Made by a program: the position numbers and the translations under genes
Source: Siminovitchia acidinfaciens
GTDB lineage: Bacteria; Bacillota; Bacilli; Bacillales; Bacillaceae_C
Direction: 5' to 3'
NCBI RefSeq assembly: GCF_003605385.1
Contig: NZ_QYTV02000008.1
Coordinates: forward strand, 1-64,000
DNA length: 64,000 nucleotides
Shown here: one piece after another, positions 1-8,043 of the stretch
Position numbering within the stretch: the stretch's first letter is position 1
Layout: each line of letters starts with the position of its first letter
Notes under the pieces: model-generated
Told to the model about the DNA's origin: nothing
Databases searched by the model: none
Seen by the model: only the letters and a program-made list of their open reading frames with translations

Positions 1-1839
1 AAATACGTCGATGTCAAACCGGGTTCATCGCTGAATGTTCGCAGCAGTGCTTCCAGCAGTGGAAAAATAGTAGGGAAGCTATCTAGCGGCACTGCTGTTT
101 CAGTTGAATCTGAATCCAAAGGGTGGGCAAAAGTGAGAGTGAATGGGATGACTGGTTATGTGAGCACAGACTTTTTGTCCTCCGGTGCGCAGTCAAGCAA
201 GCCGCCAACAGAAGCACCAGTCAAAACTACGACAAAATACGTAAATGTAAAAGCCGGTTCAATTTTGAACATGCGAAGCACGGCTTCAACCAGTGGAAGT
301 ATAGTTGACAGGCTCACACGCGGTACGGCCGTCGAGGTTGAGTCTGAGTCCAAAGGCTGGGCAAAGGTTAAAGTCAATGGGAAAACCGGTTATGTTAGCA
401 GCGAATTTTTATCAGCTGATAATGAGGGTAGCCAGGCGGTTCAGCCAAAAACCAAATATATTGTCAGTTTATCCATGTCCGGAGTCAGCATGCACAAGGA
501 ACCATCAACTAATTCTTCCACAATGGTGAATGTAGCAGCAGGGGTAGCTGTTCAAGTGTATTCGGAAGAGAATGGCTGGGCTAAAGTCAGCGTCTATGGC
601 TCTGAAGGGTATATTCAATCTAAATTCCTTTCAGAAACAAAGCCTGATACCAAACCGGAAGAAAAGCCAGAGGATCCGACCGATCAAATTCGATATGTGA
701 CAGTTAGTCCCGGCTCCAATTTAAACATGCGTTCTGAACCGTCAACAAATGCCGCCATCATTACAAAGCTGGCGAGCGGAACTGCAGTAAAATATCATTC
801 CGAGGCAAATGGTTGGGCAAGAGTCACTGCGAACGGGCAAACCGGATACGTAAGCACCCAATATTTGTCTTCAGGCTCCAATGCACCTGGAGATTTGGAC
901 AATGGAACAAAAACAACCGAATACTCCAATTACAATCTGACATTGGATGAAATGGTCAAAATTCAGATGGCAGCTACGCCACAGACAGATAAAAAGTATC
1001 AAACGTATATCCGTGAGGATGCATTAAGGCTGGACTCACTGGCAAATCCAAAATCCGGAACTGTCAAAAGCGGAAATTGGAATGTAAGGACTGGGGCAGC
1101 GACAAGCTTCTCGGCAGTTGGGCTAGTCCAAAGCGGAACCAACATGAAAATTTTATCATCAGTCAAAGGGGCAGATGGATATACCTGGTACCAGGTGGAA
1201 TATAATAAAACCTGGGTCAATGCAGCTCCGGAAGATGTAAAATATTACCTTGATCCGAACAACTTTATCAATGATCCTGTAAAATCGCTTCAGTTTATCA
1301 ATCTATCGAAAACAGCGAATGCCCAGGCACAAGAGATAAATGAAAAAATTCTTTCCGGAAAAGGCATATTAAGCGGTAAAGCGGCTGCTTTTATAGAAGC
1401 AGGGAAAATTCATGGAGTCAATGAAATGTATTTGATTTCCCATGCATTGCTTGAGACAGGTAATGGAAAATCTCAGCTTGCTAATGGTGTAGTTGTAAAC
1501 GGGAAAACAGTTTACAACATGTATGGCATTGGTGCCTTCGATGGAGTTGCCGTACAAAAGGGAGCGGAATTTGCCTACAATGCAGGCTGGTTCACTCCGG
1601 AGGCAGCAATCATTGGAGGAGCGCAATTTATCGGCAATAATTACATCAGTGCCGGCCAGAACACTTTATATAAAATGAGATGGAACCCACAGGCAGCAAG
1701 TAACACCGGAAAAGCCACCCATCAATATGCGACGGATATCGGTTGGGCGGTAAAACAGATTACACAAATTCATAATTTGTATACATTGGTAAATTCATAT
1801 ACACTCGTTTACGACATCCCGGTTTATAAAAAGTTATAA
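1..1839 (+). CDS. SH3b-repeat N-acetylglucosaminidase (GH73), 5' end outside window
   Basis: The reading frame is open from base 1, so the true start and signal peptide lie upstream. The visible 612 residues carry four bacterial SH3 domains of about 60 residues (bases 1-180, 230-420, 460-640, 690-870), each with a LNMRS-type motif and a GWAKV...GYVS ending, joined by Lys/Pro/Thr-rich linkers. A fifth, more diverged SH3-like stretch (NWNVRTGAATSFSAVG) follows, then a C-terminal glucosaminidase domain with the catalytic-type Glu in ISHALLETGNGKS. The family hydrolyses the GlcNAc-MurNAc bond of peptidoglycan outside the cell; the SH3b repeats bind the wall. Layout resembles LytD-like autolysins. 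The near-identical repeats suggest copy number can vary between strains. Confidence 0.88.
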   Translation, partial: KYVDVKPGSSLNVRSSASSSGKIVGKLSSGTAVSVESESKGWAKVRVNGMTGYVSTDFLSSGAQSSKPPTEAPVKTTTKYVNVKAGSILNMRSTASTSGSIVDRLTRGTAVEVESESKGWAKVKVNGKTGYVSSEFLSADNEGSQAVQPKTKYIVSLSMSGVSMHKEPSTNSSTMVNVAAGVAVQVYSEENGWAKVSVYGSEGYIQSKFLSETKPDTKPEEKPEDPTDQIRYVTVSPGSNLNMRSEPSTNAAIITKLASGTAVKYHSEANGWARVTANGQTGYVSTQYLSSGSNAPGDLDNGTKTTEYSNYNLTLDEMVKIQMAATPQTDKKYQTYIREDALRLDSLANPKSGTVKSGNWNVRTGAATSFSAVGLVQSGTNMKILSSVKGADGYTWYQVEYNKTWVNAAPEDVKYYLDPNNFINDPVKSLQFINLSKTANAQAQEINEKILSGKGILSGKAAAFIEAGKIHGVNEMYLISHALLETGNGKSQLANGVVVNGKTVYNMYGIGAFDGVAVQKGAEFAYNAGWFTPEAAIIGGAQFIGNNYISAGQNTLYKMRWNPQAASNTGKATHQYATDIGWAVKQITQIHNLYTLVNSYTLVYDIPVYKKL

Positions 1840-1857
1840 ATGATTGTTCGATATATT

Positions 1858-1893
1858 GAAGCACTCCCGCAGATTTGCGGTGAGTGCTTCTTT
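1858..1893. terminator. Intrinsic terminator between convergent genes
   Basis: GAAGCACTC and GAGTGCTTC form a 9-bp stem with an inner CCGC/GCGG extension, followed by TTTCGTTT. It lies between two convergent genes and probably serves both. Confidence 0.75.
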
Positions 1894-1903
1894 CGTTTAG
1901 GCT

Positions 1904-3235
1904 TTAAATTTCCCTGCGCATTGCTTGAAGGACATCAATCTGCGTAGCTCGCTGTGCAGGCCTCCATCCTGAAAAGACAGTGACCATCAGGCAGATCGCG
2001 ATGCTGATCAAAGCAAGTGTCCACGGAATATATGAAAACAGCAAATTTTCGGGCGGTGCTTCATCAAAAATATTTTCAACGACGAGCGGCAGTGAAAAAT
2101 TGACAGCGATACTAATTCCATAAGCGACAATCGTTCCAACCAGAGCTCCAATCAATCCGATATAGCTGCTCTCCAAAAGGAAGATCTTTTTTATTGTACC
2201 TGGATTTGCGCCGATTGCTTTCATAATTCCGATATCGGGGGCTCGTTCCGTCACAGCCATCGCCATCGTATTATAAATTCCAATTGATGCAATAATAAGA
2301 GCGATTGTACCAACTAATATCAGTCCGATTTTCATTATGGTAAAGATCATATTCACTTGCTTCATTTCACTGACGATGGAATATGTAGCGTAATTGTCCG
2401 CTTCCAATACTTCATTGATGCCTGTTACAGATTGAACATTGTCGGCGTAAATCTTCACCTGATCGTAAGTTTTTTCATCCGAATCTTTGATGCCTTCTGT
2501 TTCAACATCCAAAGAGCCGCCCGGTGTTCCTGTAAATGCTTCTATTTCTTTTAAAACTGCTTCAGAGATGAATACATCTGAATTAGCCATCCAGTCCCTG
2601 GCCGGTTTTTTGGCTATCCCCACAATAGTGAGAGGAATCGTTGTAGACGACTCTTTTTTGTCCAACACTTCCATTTGAACAGTTTTTCCGAGCACCTTAT
2701 CCGTAAAGGCGAATTCCTTTTTTACAGTCCCATCCTCGTTATAAGGGTTGACATCTTCTCCGACTTCCCGTGACAATCCTTCCGGAAAGGTATAGCCAAC
2801 GACAATTTCATTGGGGTTCCCAGGAAGCCGGCCTTCCGATAACTCGAACCCCGCTTTTACTTCTTCCGGGAAAAAAGTGACAAGGGTATTTGCCTGAATA
2901 TGATACTCTCCAATCTGAAACACAGGCGTCTGCTGAAGCATTTGCCTCCGGGTGACCGCCTTGACATCATCCAGCGCCTCGAAATATTCGATATGGCGTT
3001 CATTGATTGCTTTATAGTTTCCTTGATCATCCATTTGGGCATGCACTTCGATCTCCGTTACAAGCCGGTCTTCCATCAATTCCTGAATGATCGACTTATG
3101 CAAGCCAAAACCGACGGAGGCAAGGACGATCAGGAATGCACATCCAATCGCTGTTGCTAAAATCGTCATGAAAACACGCGACTTGTTCTTTTTCATATTT
3201 TGTCTGACAAACTTGATTTGATCTTTCATAGTCAT
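1904..3235 (-). CDS. ABC transporter permease, FtsX/MacB family
   Basis: A 443-residue protein with the MacB/FtsX plan: one membrane helix near residues 20-45 (VFMTILATAIGCAFLIVLASV), a large extracytoplasmic domain, and three helices in the C-terminal third with the conserved MAMAVTERAPDIGIMKAIGA loop. Its start overlaps the stop of the ATPase gene by 4 bases (ATGA), so the two are translationally coupled. Family members pair with LolD/MacB-like ATPases and act by mechanotransmission in export of peptides, lipoproteins or antibiotics. The substrate cannot be read from sequence; no two-component genes sit beside it, so a bacitracin-type sensor role is not supported. Confidence 0.85.
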   Translation of the reverse strand: MTMKDQIKFVRQNMKKNKSRVFMTILATAIGCAFLIVLASVGFGLHKSIIQELMEDRLVTEIEVHAQMDDQGNYKAINERHIEYFEALDDVKAVTRRQMLQQTPVFQIGEYHIQANTLVTFFPEEVKAGFELSEGRLPGNPNEIVVGYTFPEGLSREVGEDVNPYNEDGTVKKEFAFTDKVLGKTVQMEVLDKKESSTTIPLTIVGIAKKPARDWMANSDVFISEAVLKEIEAFTGTPGGSLDVETEGIKDSDEKTYDQVKIYADNVQSVTGINEVLEADNYATYSIVSEMKQVNMIFTIMKIGLILVGTIALIIASIGIYNTMAMAVTERAPDIGIMKAIGANPGTIKKIFLLESSYIGLIGALVGTIVAYGISIAVNFSLPLVVENIFDEAPPENLLFSYIPWTLALISIAICLMVTVFSGWRPAQRATQIDVLQAMRREI

Positions 3236-3921
3236 GCCAAAACAGCCTCCAATACTTTTCCGTCAGCAATTTCAATCGTTCGATGGCCAATTTCCGCAAC
3301 CTTGTCGTCATGAGTGATAATCAAAAAAGTGATGCCGGACTCCTCGTTCAACTCTTTAATAAACTGAAGGAGCTGATCCTCTGTTTCACTATCGAGGCTC
3401 CCCGTTGGCTCATCCGCTAGAATAAGAGGAGGATTGACCGCAAGGGCGCGCGCAATGCTCACTCGCTGCTGCTGACCCCCTGACAGCTCGTTCGGGTAAT
3501 GGTTTTTATATTCAAGCAAACCAACCCGGTCCAACGTTTCATCTGTCTTCAATTTGCGCTCCTGCTCATTCATGCCTTTTAAAACGAGCGGCAGCTCCAC
3601 ATTTTGAAACGCGGTCATACTCGGGATTAACTGGAAGTTCTGAAAAATAAATCCTAGTTGTTCTAAGCGGAAATCCGCAAATTTCGCTTCATTCAGATCA
3701 CTGACCTTTACTCCAGCAATCCAAACTTCTCCTTGCGAGGGTTTTAGAAAGCCGCTGATAATATTTAGAAGAGTCGACTTTCCCGAGCCGCTTCGGCCGA
3801 CAATGGTGACAATTTCACCTTTATTGACTGATAGAGATACATCCTTAAGTATACGAATTTTATGCTTTTTCCCTCTTTTTCCGACTTCAAAAGCATGGCT
3901 TACATTTTTTACAACAATCAC
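3232..3921 (-). CDS. ABC transporter ATP-binding protein (LolD/MacB type)
   Basis: Nucleotide-binding domain of about 229 residues with Walker A (GRSGSGKST), Q-loop (FQNFQLIP), signature LSGGQQQR, Walker B ([13 protein letters not shown]) and switch His (ITHDD). I chose GTG at 3921 because AAAGGTGG lies 8 bases upstream; the longer GTG at 3933 sits inside that ribosome binding site. It powers the permease encoded immediately downstream with a 4-base overlap. Confidence 0.87.
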   Translation of the reverse strand: MIVVKNVSHAFEVGKRGKKHKIRILKDVSLSVNKGEIVTIVGRSGSGKSTLLNIISGFLKPSQGEVWIAGVKVSDLNEAKFADFRLEQLGFIFQNFQLIPSMTAFQNVELPLVLKGMNEQERKLKTDETLDRVGLLEYKNHYPNELSGGQQQRVSIARALAVNPPLILADEPTGSLDSETEDQLLQFIKELNEESGITFLIITHDDKVAEIGHRTIEIADGKVLEAVLA

Positions 3922-4132
3922 ATTCCATCCCACCTTTAAAAAATGACTCTAACCTATTAGACGAACCAAAGGTGGAAAACACTACGGATAGTTTTAAAGG
4001 TTTTTTTATTAAAGGTGAGCAGGTAAAAGAAAGCGAGGAATTTAGTGTAATGATGTAGAATAGGAGGCGACAAGATATGAAGAAATTAAAATAACCCGGC
4101 TGTTCCCGATGAAAGGATGCCAGGCGATTGAG

Positions 4133-4291
4133 TTATTTTGTGAACCATCTCATCAACAAGGCAAACAAGCCAATACCGGCAAAAGATCCAAGAGCAAATC
4201 CCAAAGAAAAATAATCAGCGACAAAGAAAACGATCAACATACATACGAAATAGCCGAAAGAAAAGCCGATCAGGTGATTTTTTAATCTCAT
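4133..4291 (-). CDS. Small two-helix membrane protein, unknown
   Basis: A 52-codon reading frame (MRLKNHLIGFSFGYFVCMLI at the start, ending LLMRWFTK) preceded by AAAAGGAG with 8-base spacing. It has two hydrophobic segments separated by a short turn and a positively charged end. It lies 17 bases downstream of the 146-residue membrane protein gene in the same direction and probably shares its transcript. I do not recognise a family. It is under 60 residues and easily missed by gene finders. Confidence 0.6.
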   Translation of the reverse strand: MRLKNHLIGFSFGYFVCMLIVFFVADYFSLGFALGSFAGIGLFALLMRWFTK

Positions 4292-4308
4292 TTTTAGCAA
4301 CTCCTTTT

Positions 4309-4749
4309 TTATATAAAGAGGGAAATCGAGCTGATAAGCAGAGTAAGTAAAGTTATGATCTGCAGCACATTATGCTGGGCATCGGGTATAATATGGTCCT
4401 TTATAGGTGGTAAAAATTTGACTGTATTTTTAAAGTGAGATTCATATAAAGATTTTGGAAACTGTTTTAAATGTTTCCCCGTCAAGTACGGCATCCACCA
4501 GGTGAGAAGCTGCATCAATAAAAAGATGAACCAAAAAACAACTGAGATGATCATGAGCCATTTGATCTTTGTTATAAAGAGTCCGATAATTATAATCATG
4601 ATCAGACCATTAACGGTTGCTTCCGTGTATTTTTCCTTAGGTGAATATTTGGATAAATCATTCCAGGGGTAAAGAGGAACCAGAGTTGTCACTTCAAAAT
4701 AAAGAAGCAGCAGAATCTGAAGACAAATTGCAACGGTATAATAATCCAC
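4309..4749 (-). CDS. Membrane protein, four helices, unknown
   Basis: A 146-residue hydrophobic protein with about four membrane helices (near residues 5-25, 47-65, 68-88 and 128-145) and a PWNDLSKYSPKEKYTEATVNG cytoplasmic or external loop between the first two. It probably forms a two-gene unit with the 52-residue membrane protein just downstream. No catalytic motif or known family is recognisable. Confidence 0.6.
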   Translation of the reverse strand: MDYYTVAICLQILLLLYFEVTTLVPLYPWNDLSKYSPKEKYTEATVNGLIMIIIIGLFITKIKWLMIISVVFWFIFLLMQLLTWWMPYLTGKHLKQFPKSLYESHFKNTVKFLPPIKDHIIPDAQHNVLQIITLLTLLISSISLFI

Positions 4750-4848
4750 GCAAATTCCTCCAATCCTTAAAATTGCAGGTCAATATAAACGGCTTTTTTA
4801 AAAAATTATAGAGTGCATCTACTAAAATATGAAAGGTGGTACGTCGAA

Positions 4849-6138
4849 TTGCCCCAAAAAAACCATCATCCGGCTTGGCTGGAACAATATATTCAATCAC
4901 CGGAAAAGCAGCGAGATCTGTATCGACGGACATTATGGATAGTTGTCATTTCTCAGATTTTTGGCGGAGCGGGGCTCGCGGCCGGAGTTACGGTGGGAGC
5001 GTTGCTTGCGCGTGACATGCTGGAAACAGACAGTTTTGCGGGAGTGCCAGTCGCTTTATTTACATTGGGTTCTGCTGCAGCTGCACTGATTGTAGGGCGC
5101 CTTTCCCAGCGTTTCGGCCGGCGGTTCGGACTTGGTGCCGGATTCATAACAGGAGGCATCGGTGCCATTGGTGTGGTAGCGGCTGCGGTGTTGAGTAATA
5201 TTTTCCTGCTATTCGTTTCGTTGTTCATCTATGGAGCCGGAACTGCCACCAATCTGCAGGCACGTTATGCGGGAACAGATTTGGCAAATTCGGCCCAAAG
5301 GGCAACGGCTGTAAGTATCGCAATGGTCTCTACCACATTTGGTGCAGTTGCGGGCCCAAACCTTGTGGACGTCATGGGAAGATTCGCGGAAGGAATCGGC
5401 ATTCCACCGTTAGCAGGTCCTTTCATATTGGCTTCTATTGCATATATTCTGGCCGGACTTGCACTGATTGCTATGCTTCGCCCTGATCCTTTGGTAGTCG
5501 CCAAAGCGATAGCAGATGCGGCAGAAAAAGGGGAAACTAATGTATCAGGCGAAATGTCCGGTATGTCAAACAAGCGCGGTATCGTTGTTGGGGCCACAGT
5601 GATGGCTATAACACAAATAGTCATGGTCGCCATCATGACGATGACGCCGGTACATATGGGGGATCATGGTCACGGTTTAAGAGAAGTCGGGCTAGTGATC
5701 GGAATCCATATCGGAGCGATGTATCTGCCATCGCTTGTAACGGGCATACTTGTCGATAAAATCGGCCGGAGAACAATGGCTGCAGCTGCAGGAGCCACTT
5801 TATTGGCAGCGGGTCTTCTGTCAGCATTGAATTCCGGGGAGTCATTGCCGATACTTATCACTGCACTCGCCTTGCTAGGTATCGGCTGGAATTTCGGCTT
5901 GATCAGCGGAACGGCCCTCATCGTAGATGCAACAACGATGTCAACACGGGCCAAGACGCAAGGTGCAGTCGACGTTTTAATTGCCCTGGCGGGAGCGTCA
6001 GGCGGAGCGTTATCCGGTATAATTGCAGCCCAATTCAGCTATGCGGCGCTGTCACTTGCCGGCGGCCTCCTGTCCCTGCTGCTGATCCCGGTTGTCATCT
6101 GGTCACGCGGTGAAAAGGAAACTGCAAAAGCGGCTTAA
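4849..6138 (+). CDS. MFS transporter
   Basis: About 429 residues with twelve predicted hydrophobic segments in two halves and an MFS loop-2 type motif (GRLSQRFGRRFGLGAG after helix 2, DKIGRRT in the second half). The frame opens at an ATG at 4813 without a ribosome binding site; I chose TTG at 4849 because AAAGGTGG lies 9 bases upstream. A His-rich loop (HMGDHGHG) sits between the halves. Substrate unknown; efflux of small organics is typical of the group. The gene converges with and overlaps the next gene by 4 bases. Confidence 0.82.
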   Translation: MPQKNHHPAWLEQYIQSPEKQRDLYRRTLWIVVISQIFGGAGLAAGVTVGALLARDMLETDSFAGVPVALFTLGSAAAALIVGRLSQRFGRRFGLGAGFITGGIGAIGVVAAAVLSNIFLLFVSLFIYGAGTATNLQARYAGTDLANSAQRATAVSIAMVSTTFGAVAGPNLVDVMGRFAEGIGIPPLAGPFILASIAYILAGLALIAMLRPDPLVVAKAIADAAEKGETNVSGEMSGMSNKRGIVVGATVMAITQIVMVAIMTMTPVHMGDHGHGLREVGLVIGIHIGAMYLPSLVTGILVDKIGRRTMAAAAGATLLAAGLLSALNSGESLPILITALALLGIGWNFGLISGTALIVDATTMSTRAKTQGAVDVLIALAGASGGALSGIIAAQFSYAALSLAGGLLSLLLIPVVIWSRGEKETAKAA

Positions 6139-6533
6139 TCATCCAGTTCCATCAAGTCCCAATTGATTTCAGACAGCCTGTGTCTGAGGACCAATTGGGA
6201 CTTTCTTGCTTTTTCATTTAAAGTAGCAATGTCCTCCGTCTGTTCCTGCCAAGGCAAGCCGGTTTCTTTTTCGAGCTTGGATACTTCTTGTTCAAACCAT
6301 GAGCTGTAGCTTTCATATAATTTTGCGGCTTCCTCTTCATTTTGAAAATCTTCTGGAGTTCTGTAATTCAGATTGCTGTACCAAGCCTGAAATTCATTCT
6401 CACCAGATCTTTCAATCCTCTTTTGAAAAACATCAAGGATTTCCTGGGCTAACCCGGAATCTAATCCGTATTGAGTCATTACTTTTTCGATATTGTATAA
6501 AGTGATCATAGACAAATCCCTTTTTCTGAGCAT
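6135..6533 (-). CDS. Conserved hypothetical acidic protein
   Basis: A 132-residue soluble, Glu-rich, helical protein starting after AGAGGTGA with 7-base spacing; an alternative start 8 codons in (MITLYNIEKV) has a GGGA site. No family is recognised. Its last codons overlap the end of the convergent MFS gene by 4 bases and contain a large nested inverted repeat (6154-6203) that looks like the terminator of that MFS gene, so the C-terminal sequence is constrained by RNA structure. Confidence 0.6.
   Translation of the reverse strand: MLRKRDLSMITLYNIEKVMTQYGLDSGLAQEILDVFQKRIERSGENEFQAWYSNLNYRTPEDFQNEEEAAKLYESYSSWFEQEVSKLEKETGLPWQEQTEDIATLNEKARKSQLVLRHRLSEINWDLMELDD
6154..6215 (+). terminator. 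Nested-hairpin terminator inside the convergent ORF
   Basis: Perfect 12-bp outer arms AAGTCCCAATTG (6154-6165) and CAATTGGGACTT (6192-6203) enclose perfect 7-bp inner arms TCAGACA/TGTCTGA. On the plus strand TTTCTTGCTTTTTC follows. It ends the MFS transcript but lies within the coding sequence of the minus-strand gene. Confidence 0.6.
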
Positions 6534-6613
6534 AACGAATTCACCTCTATATTCCTATACGAATTTCCTCATTGGAATTCTCCCTTAAATGGTAAAATAA
6601 ATAGGTTGAATTA

Positions 6614-6728
6614 ATTGCACGAGTTATATAGATAATTGCATAAATACAGCTTATAATTGCACGAACCCCGCGCTTAATTGCACGAACTTGGCCTGGAATT
6701 GCACGAGTTTCGTTGGTATTGCACAAAC
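6614..6728. repeat. Intergenic array of ATTGCACGA with 21-base period
   Basis: The word ATTGCACGA or a one-or-two-base variant begins at 6614, 6635, 6656, 6677, 6698 and 6718, so the period is 21, 21, 21, 21 and 20 bases. The sequence between words is not conserved. The array lies in the roughly 500-base gene-free stretch 6534-7036. Confidence 0.8.
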
Positions 6729-6781
6729 GGACCGTATTCTTCAAAGCTCGGACCATAATGATCAGAATTTGAATCATATTT

Positions 6782-6872
6782 TTCTCAAATTGATTATATT
6801 AGCTCAAACTCGTATCTATTTTCCCATTCGGAACTATTAGCTCTAACTTGGACCAAATTTCATCTCAAACGG
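6782..6872. repeat. Degenerate CTCAAAC periodic array
   Basis: CTCAAAT, CTCAAAC, CTCTAAC and CTCAAAC begin at 6784, 6803, 6841 and 6864, mostly multiples of about 19-20 bases, with TATTAG preceding two of them. It directly follows the ATTGCACGA array and looks like a second, more decayed array of the same kind. The rest of the gene-free stretch to 6960 shows nothing else. Confidence 0.45.
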
Positions 6873-6971
6873 ATTATAACCTAATTCGAGCGCATAAAAC
6901 TCCGCACCACGTTTGTATATGAATTCGTTGCAGGCGGGATTGTTTCCTTTTTAGAAAAAATTTTAATAAAA

Positions 6972-7000
6972 GTGTAGTACCCATACAACTAGCTGGCGTC
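6972..7000 (+). promoter_or_regulatory. Possible ECF-sigma autoregulatory promoter
   Basis: TGTAGTAC (ending 6980) and CGTC (6997-7000) are separated by 16 bases, the spacing and -10 core used by ECF sigma factors such as SigX and SigM. The -35 element is a poor match to TGAAAC, so this is tentative; it lies 37 bases before the sigma gene. Confidence 0.3.
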
Positions 7001-7036
7001 TATAGGGTTGACGGCTTGAAAGGGGGGAGAGAAGTT

Positions 7037-7579
7037 TTGGATGATGTGCTCATTGAAAAAATCAAGAGCGGCAATGACCATGCATTCCGATTGCTTGTGG
7101 AAAAATACCGCAATTATATTTTCCACACAGTGTATGGCGTCCTACGCAATGAAAAAGATGCGGAAGACGCTGCACAGGAAGTGTTCATGAAAATCTATAC
7201 TTCTCTCCCCCAATATGAGAAGCAAGGTTTTAAAACATGGATTACAAGAATCGCGGTCAATCATGCCATTGATATTAAAAGGAAAAAGATTCGACGTCAG
7301 GAAGAAATGAATGTGGAATATGAAGAAACAAGCCATGCCCCGCCTGGAGTAAGCGTGGAATTCCTTGTTTTAAGAAAGGAACAGCAGCAGCTTCTGAGGG
7401 AGCGGCTCGATGACCTTCCGGAAAATTACAGAGGGGTCGTCGAAGGATTTTACATAGAAGACCGCACCTACGAGGAATTGGCACAGGAGCTAGATGTCAA
7501 AGTGAAAACTGTCGAAGTAAGGCTATATCGGGCAAGGCAATGGATGAAGAAGCACTGGAAGGAGGATGACTTTTCATGA
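7037..7579 (+). CDS. ECF-type RNA polymerase sigma factor
   Basis: About 180 residues with sigma region 2 (FRLLVEKYRNYIFHTVYGVLR, then DAEDAAQEVFMKIYTSLPQY) and region 4 (LPENYRGVVEGFYIEDRTYEELA...VKTVEVRLYRAR). I chose TTG at 7037 because AAAGGGGGGAG lies 6-7 bases upstream; the longer TTG at 7016 would put that site inside the gene. It is followed with a 4-base overlap by a zinc anti-sigma gene, the standard ECF pair. It directs RNA polymerase to a small regulon, commonly envelope stress in Bacillus. Which B. subtilis ECF factor it corresponds to cannot be decided; YlaC/SigV-like size fits. Confidence 0.88.
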   Translation: MDDVLIEKIKSGNDHAFRLLVEKYRNYIFHTVYGVLRNEKDAEDAAQEVFMKIYTSLPQYEKQGFKTWITRIAVNHAIDIKRKKIRRQEEMNVEYEETSHAPPGVSVEFLVLRKEQQQLLRERLDDLPENYRGVVEGFYIEDRTYEELAQELDVKVKTVEVRLYRARQWMKKHWKEDDFS

Positions 7580-8043
7580 ACCATATCGATTATGAAAATT
7601 GGCTGTTGTACGCGACGGATTCTCTTGATGAAAAAACGCGCTCAAAATATGAAAACCATCTTTACAGCTGTGACCACTGCTTGGAGCTTTACTTAGAAGC
7701 TGTCGAAGAAGCAGAATCACAGATGCCGGTGCTGTCTGATCCATCAGGCTTCACGGACGCAATCATGAAAGAAATTGGCGGGGTGAAAGAAGAGCCGCCT
7801 CCCCAAATAAAGTCGAAGAAGAACATGCGAAGGCAGACTTTGGTCCATTACACTGTAGCAGCGGCCATGACGCTCGTGCTCATGTCCACCGGAATCTTCT
7901 CGCAGTTAACGTCAACTCTTAATGCATTTGAAAATTCGGCTGCAAAACAAGACCATTCTGTCATCAGCAGCTGGTTAAATAAAACAGATTCGATTACGGA
8001 AAAAATTGAGGACAACATTAGGGAGGGAAACGAACATGAATAA
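7576..8043 (+). CDS. Anti-sigma factor with zinc-binding ZAS motif
   Basis: A 155-residue protein with an N-terminal HxxxCxxC motif (HLYSCDHC near residues 27-34), one membrane helix (about residues 93-112, YTVAAAMTLVLMSTGIF) and a roughly 40-residue extracytoplasmic tail. This is the ZAS anti-sigma plan: the cytoplasmic zinc domain holds the sigma factor and release follows a signal across the membrane. The start overlaps the sigma stop by 4 bases. The end overlaps the next gene by 8 bases. Confidence 0.85.
   Translation: MNHIDYENWLLYATDSLDEKTRSKYENHLYSCDHCLELYLEAVEEAESQMPVLSDPSGFTDAIMKEIGGVKEEPPPQIKSKKNMRRQTLVHYTVAAAMTLVLMSTGIFSQLTSTLNAFENSAAKQDHSVISSWLNKTDSITEKIEDNIREGNEHE

Noticed and set aside
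6614-6728. CRISPR array
   Set aside because: The repeated word is only about 9 bases with about 12-base gaps, far shorter than CRISPR repeats and spacers, and there are no cas genes.
6547-6777. 76-residue minus-strand ORF
   Set aside because: It is a translation of the periodic ATTGCACGA array (repeated RAI words) and has no ribosome binding site.
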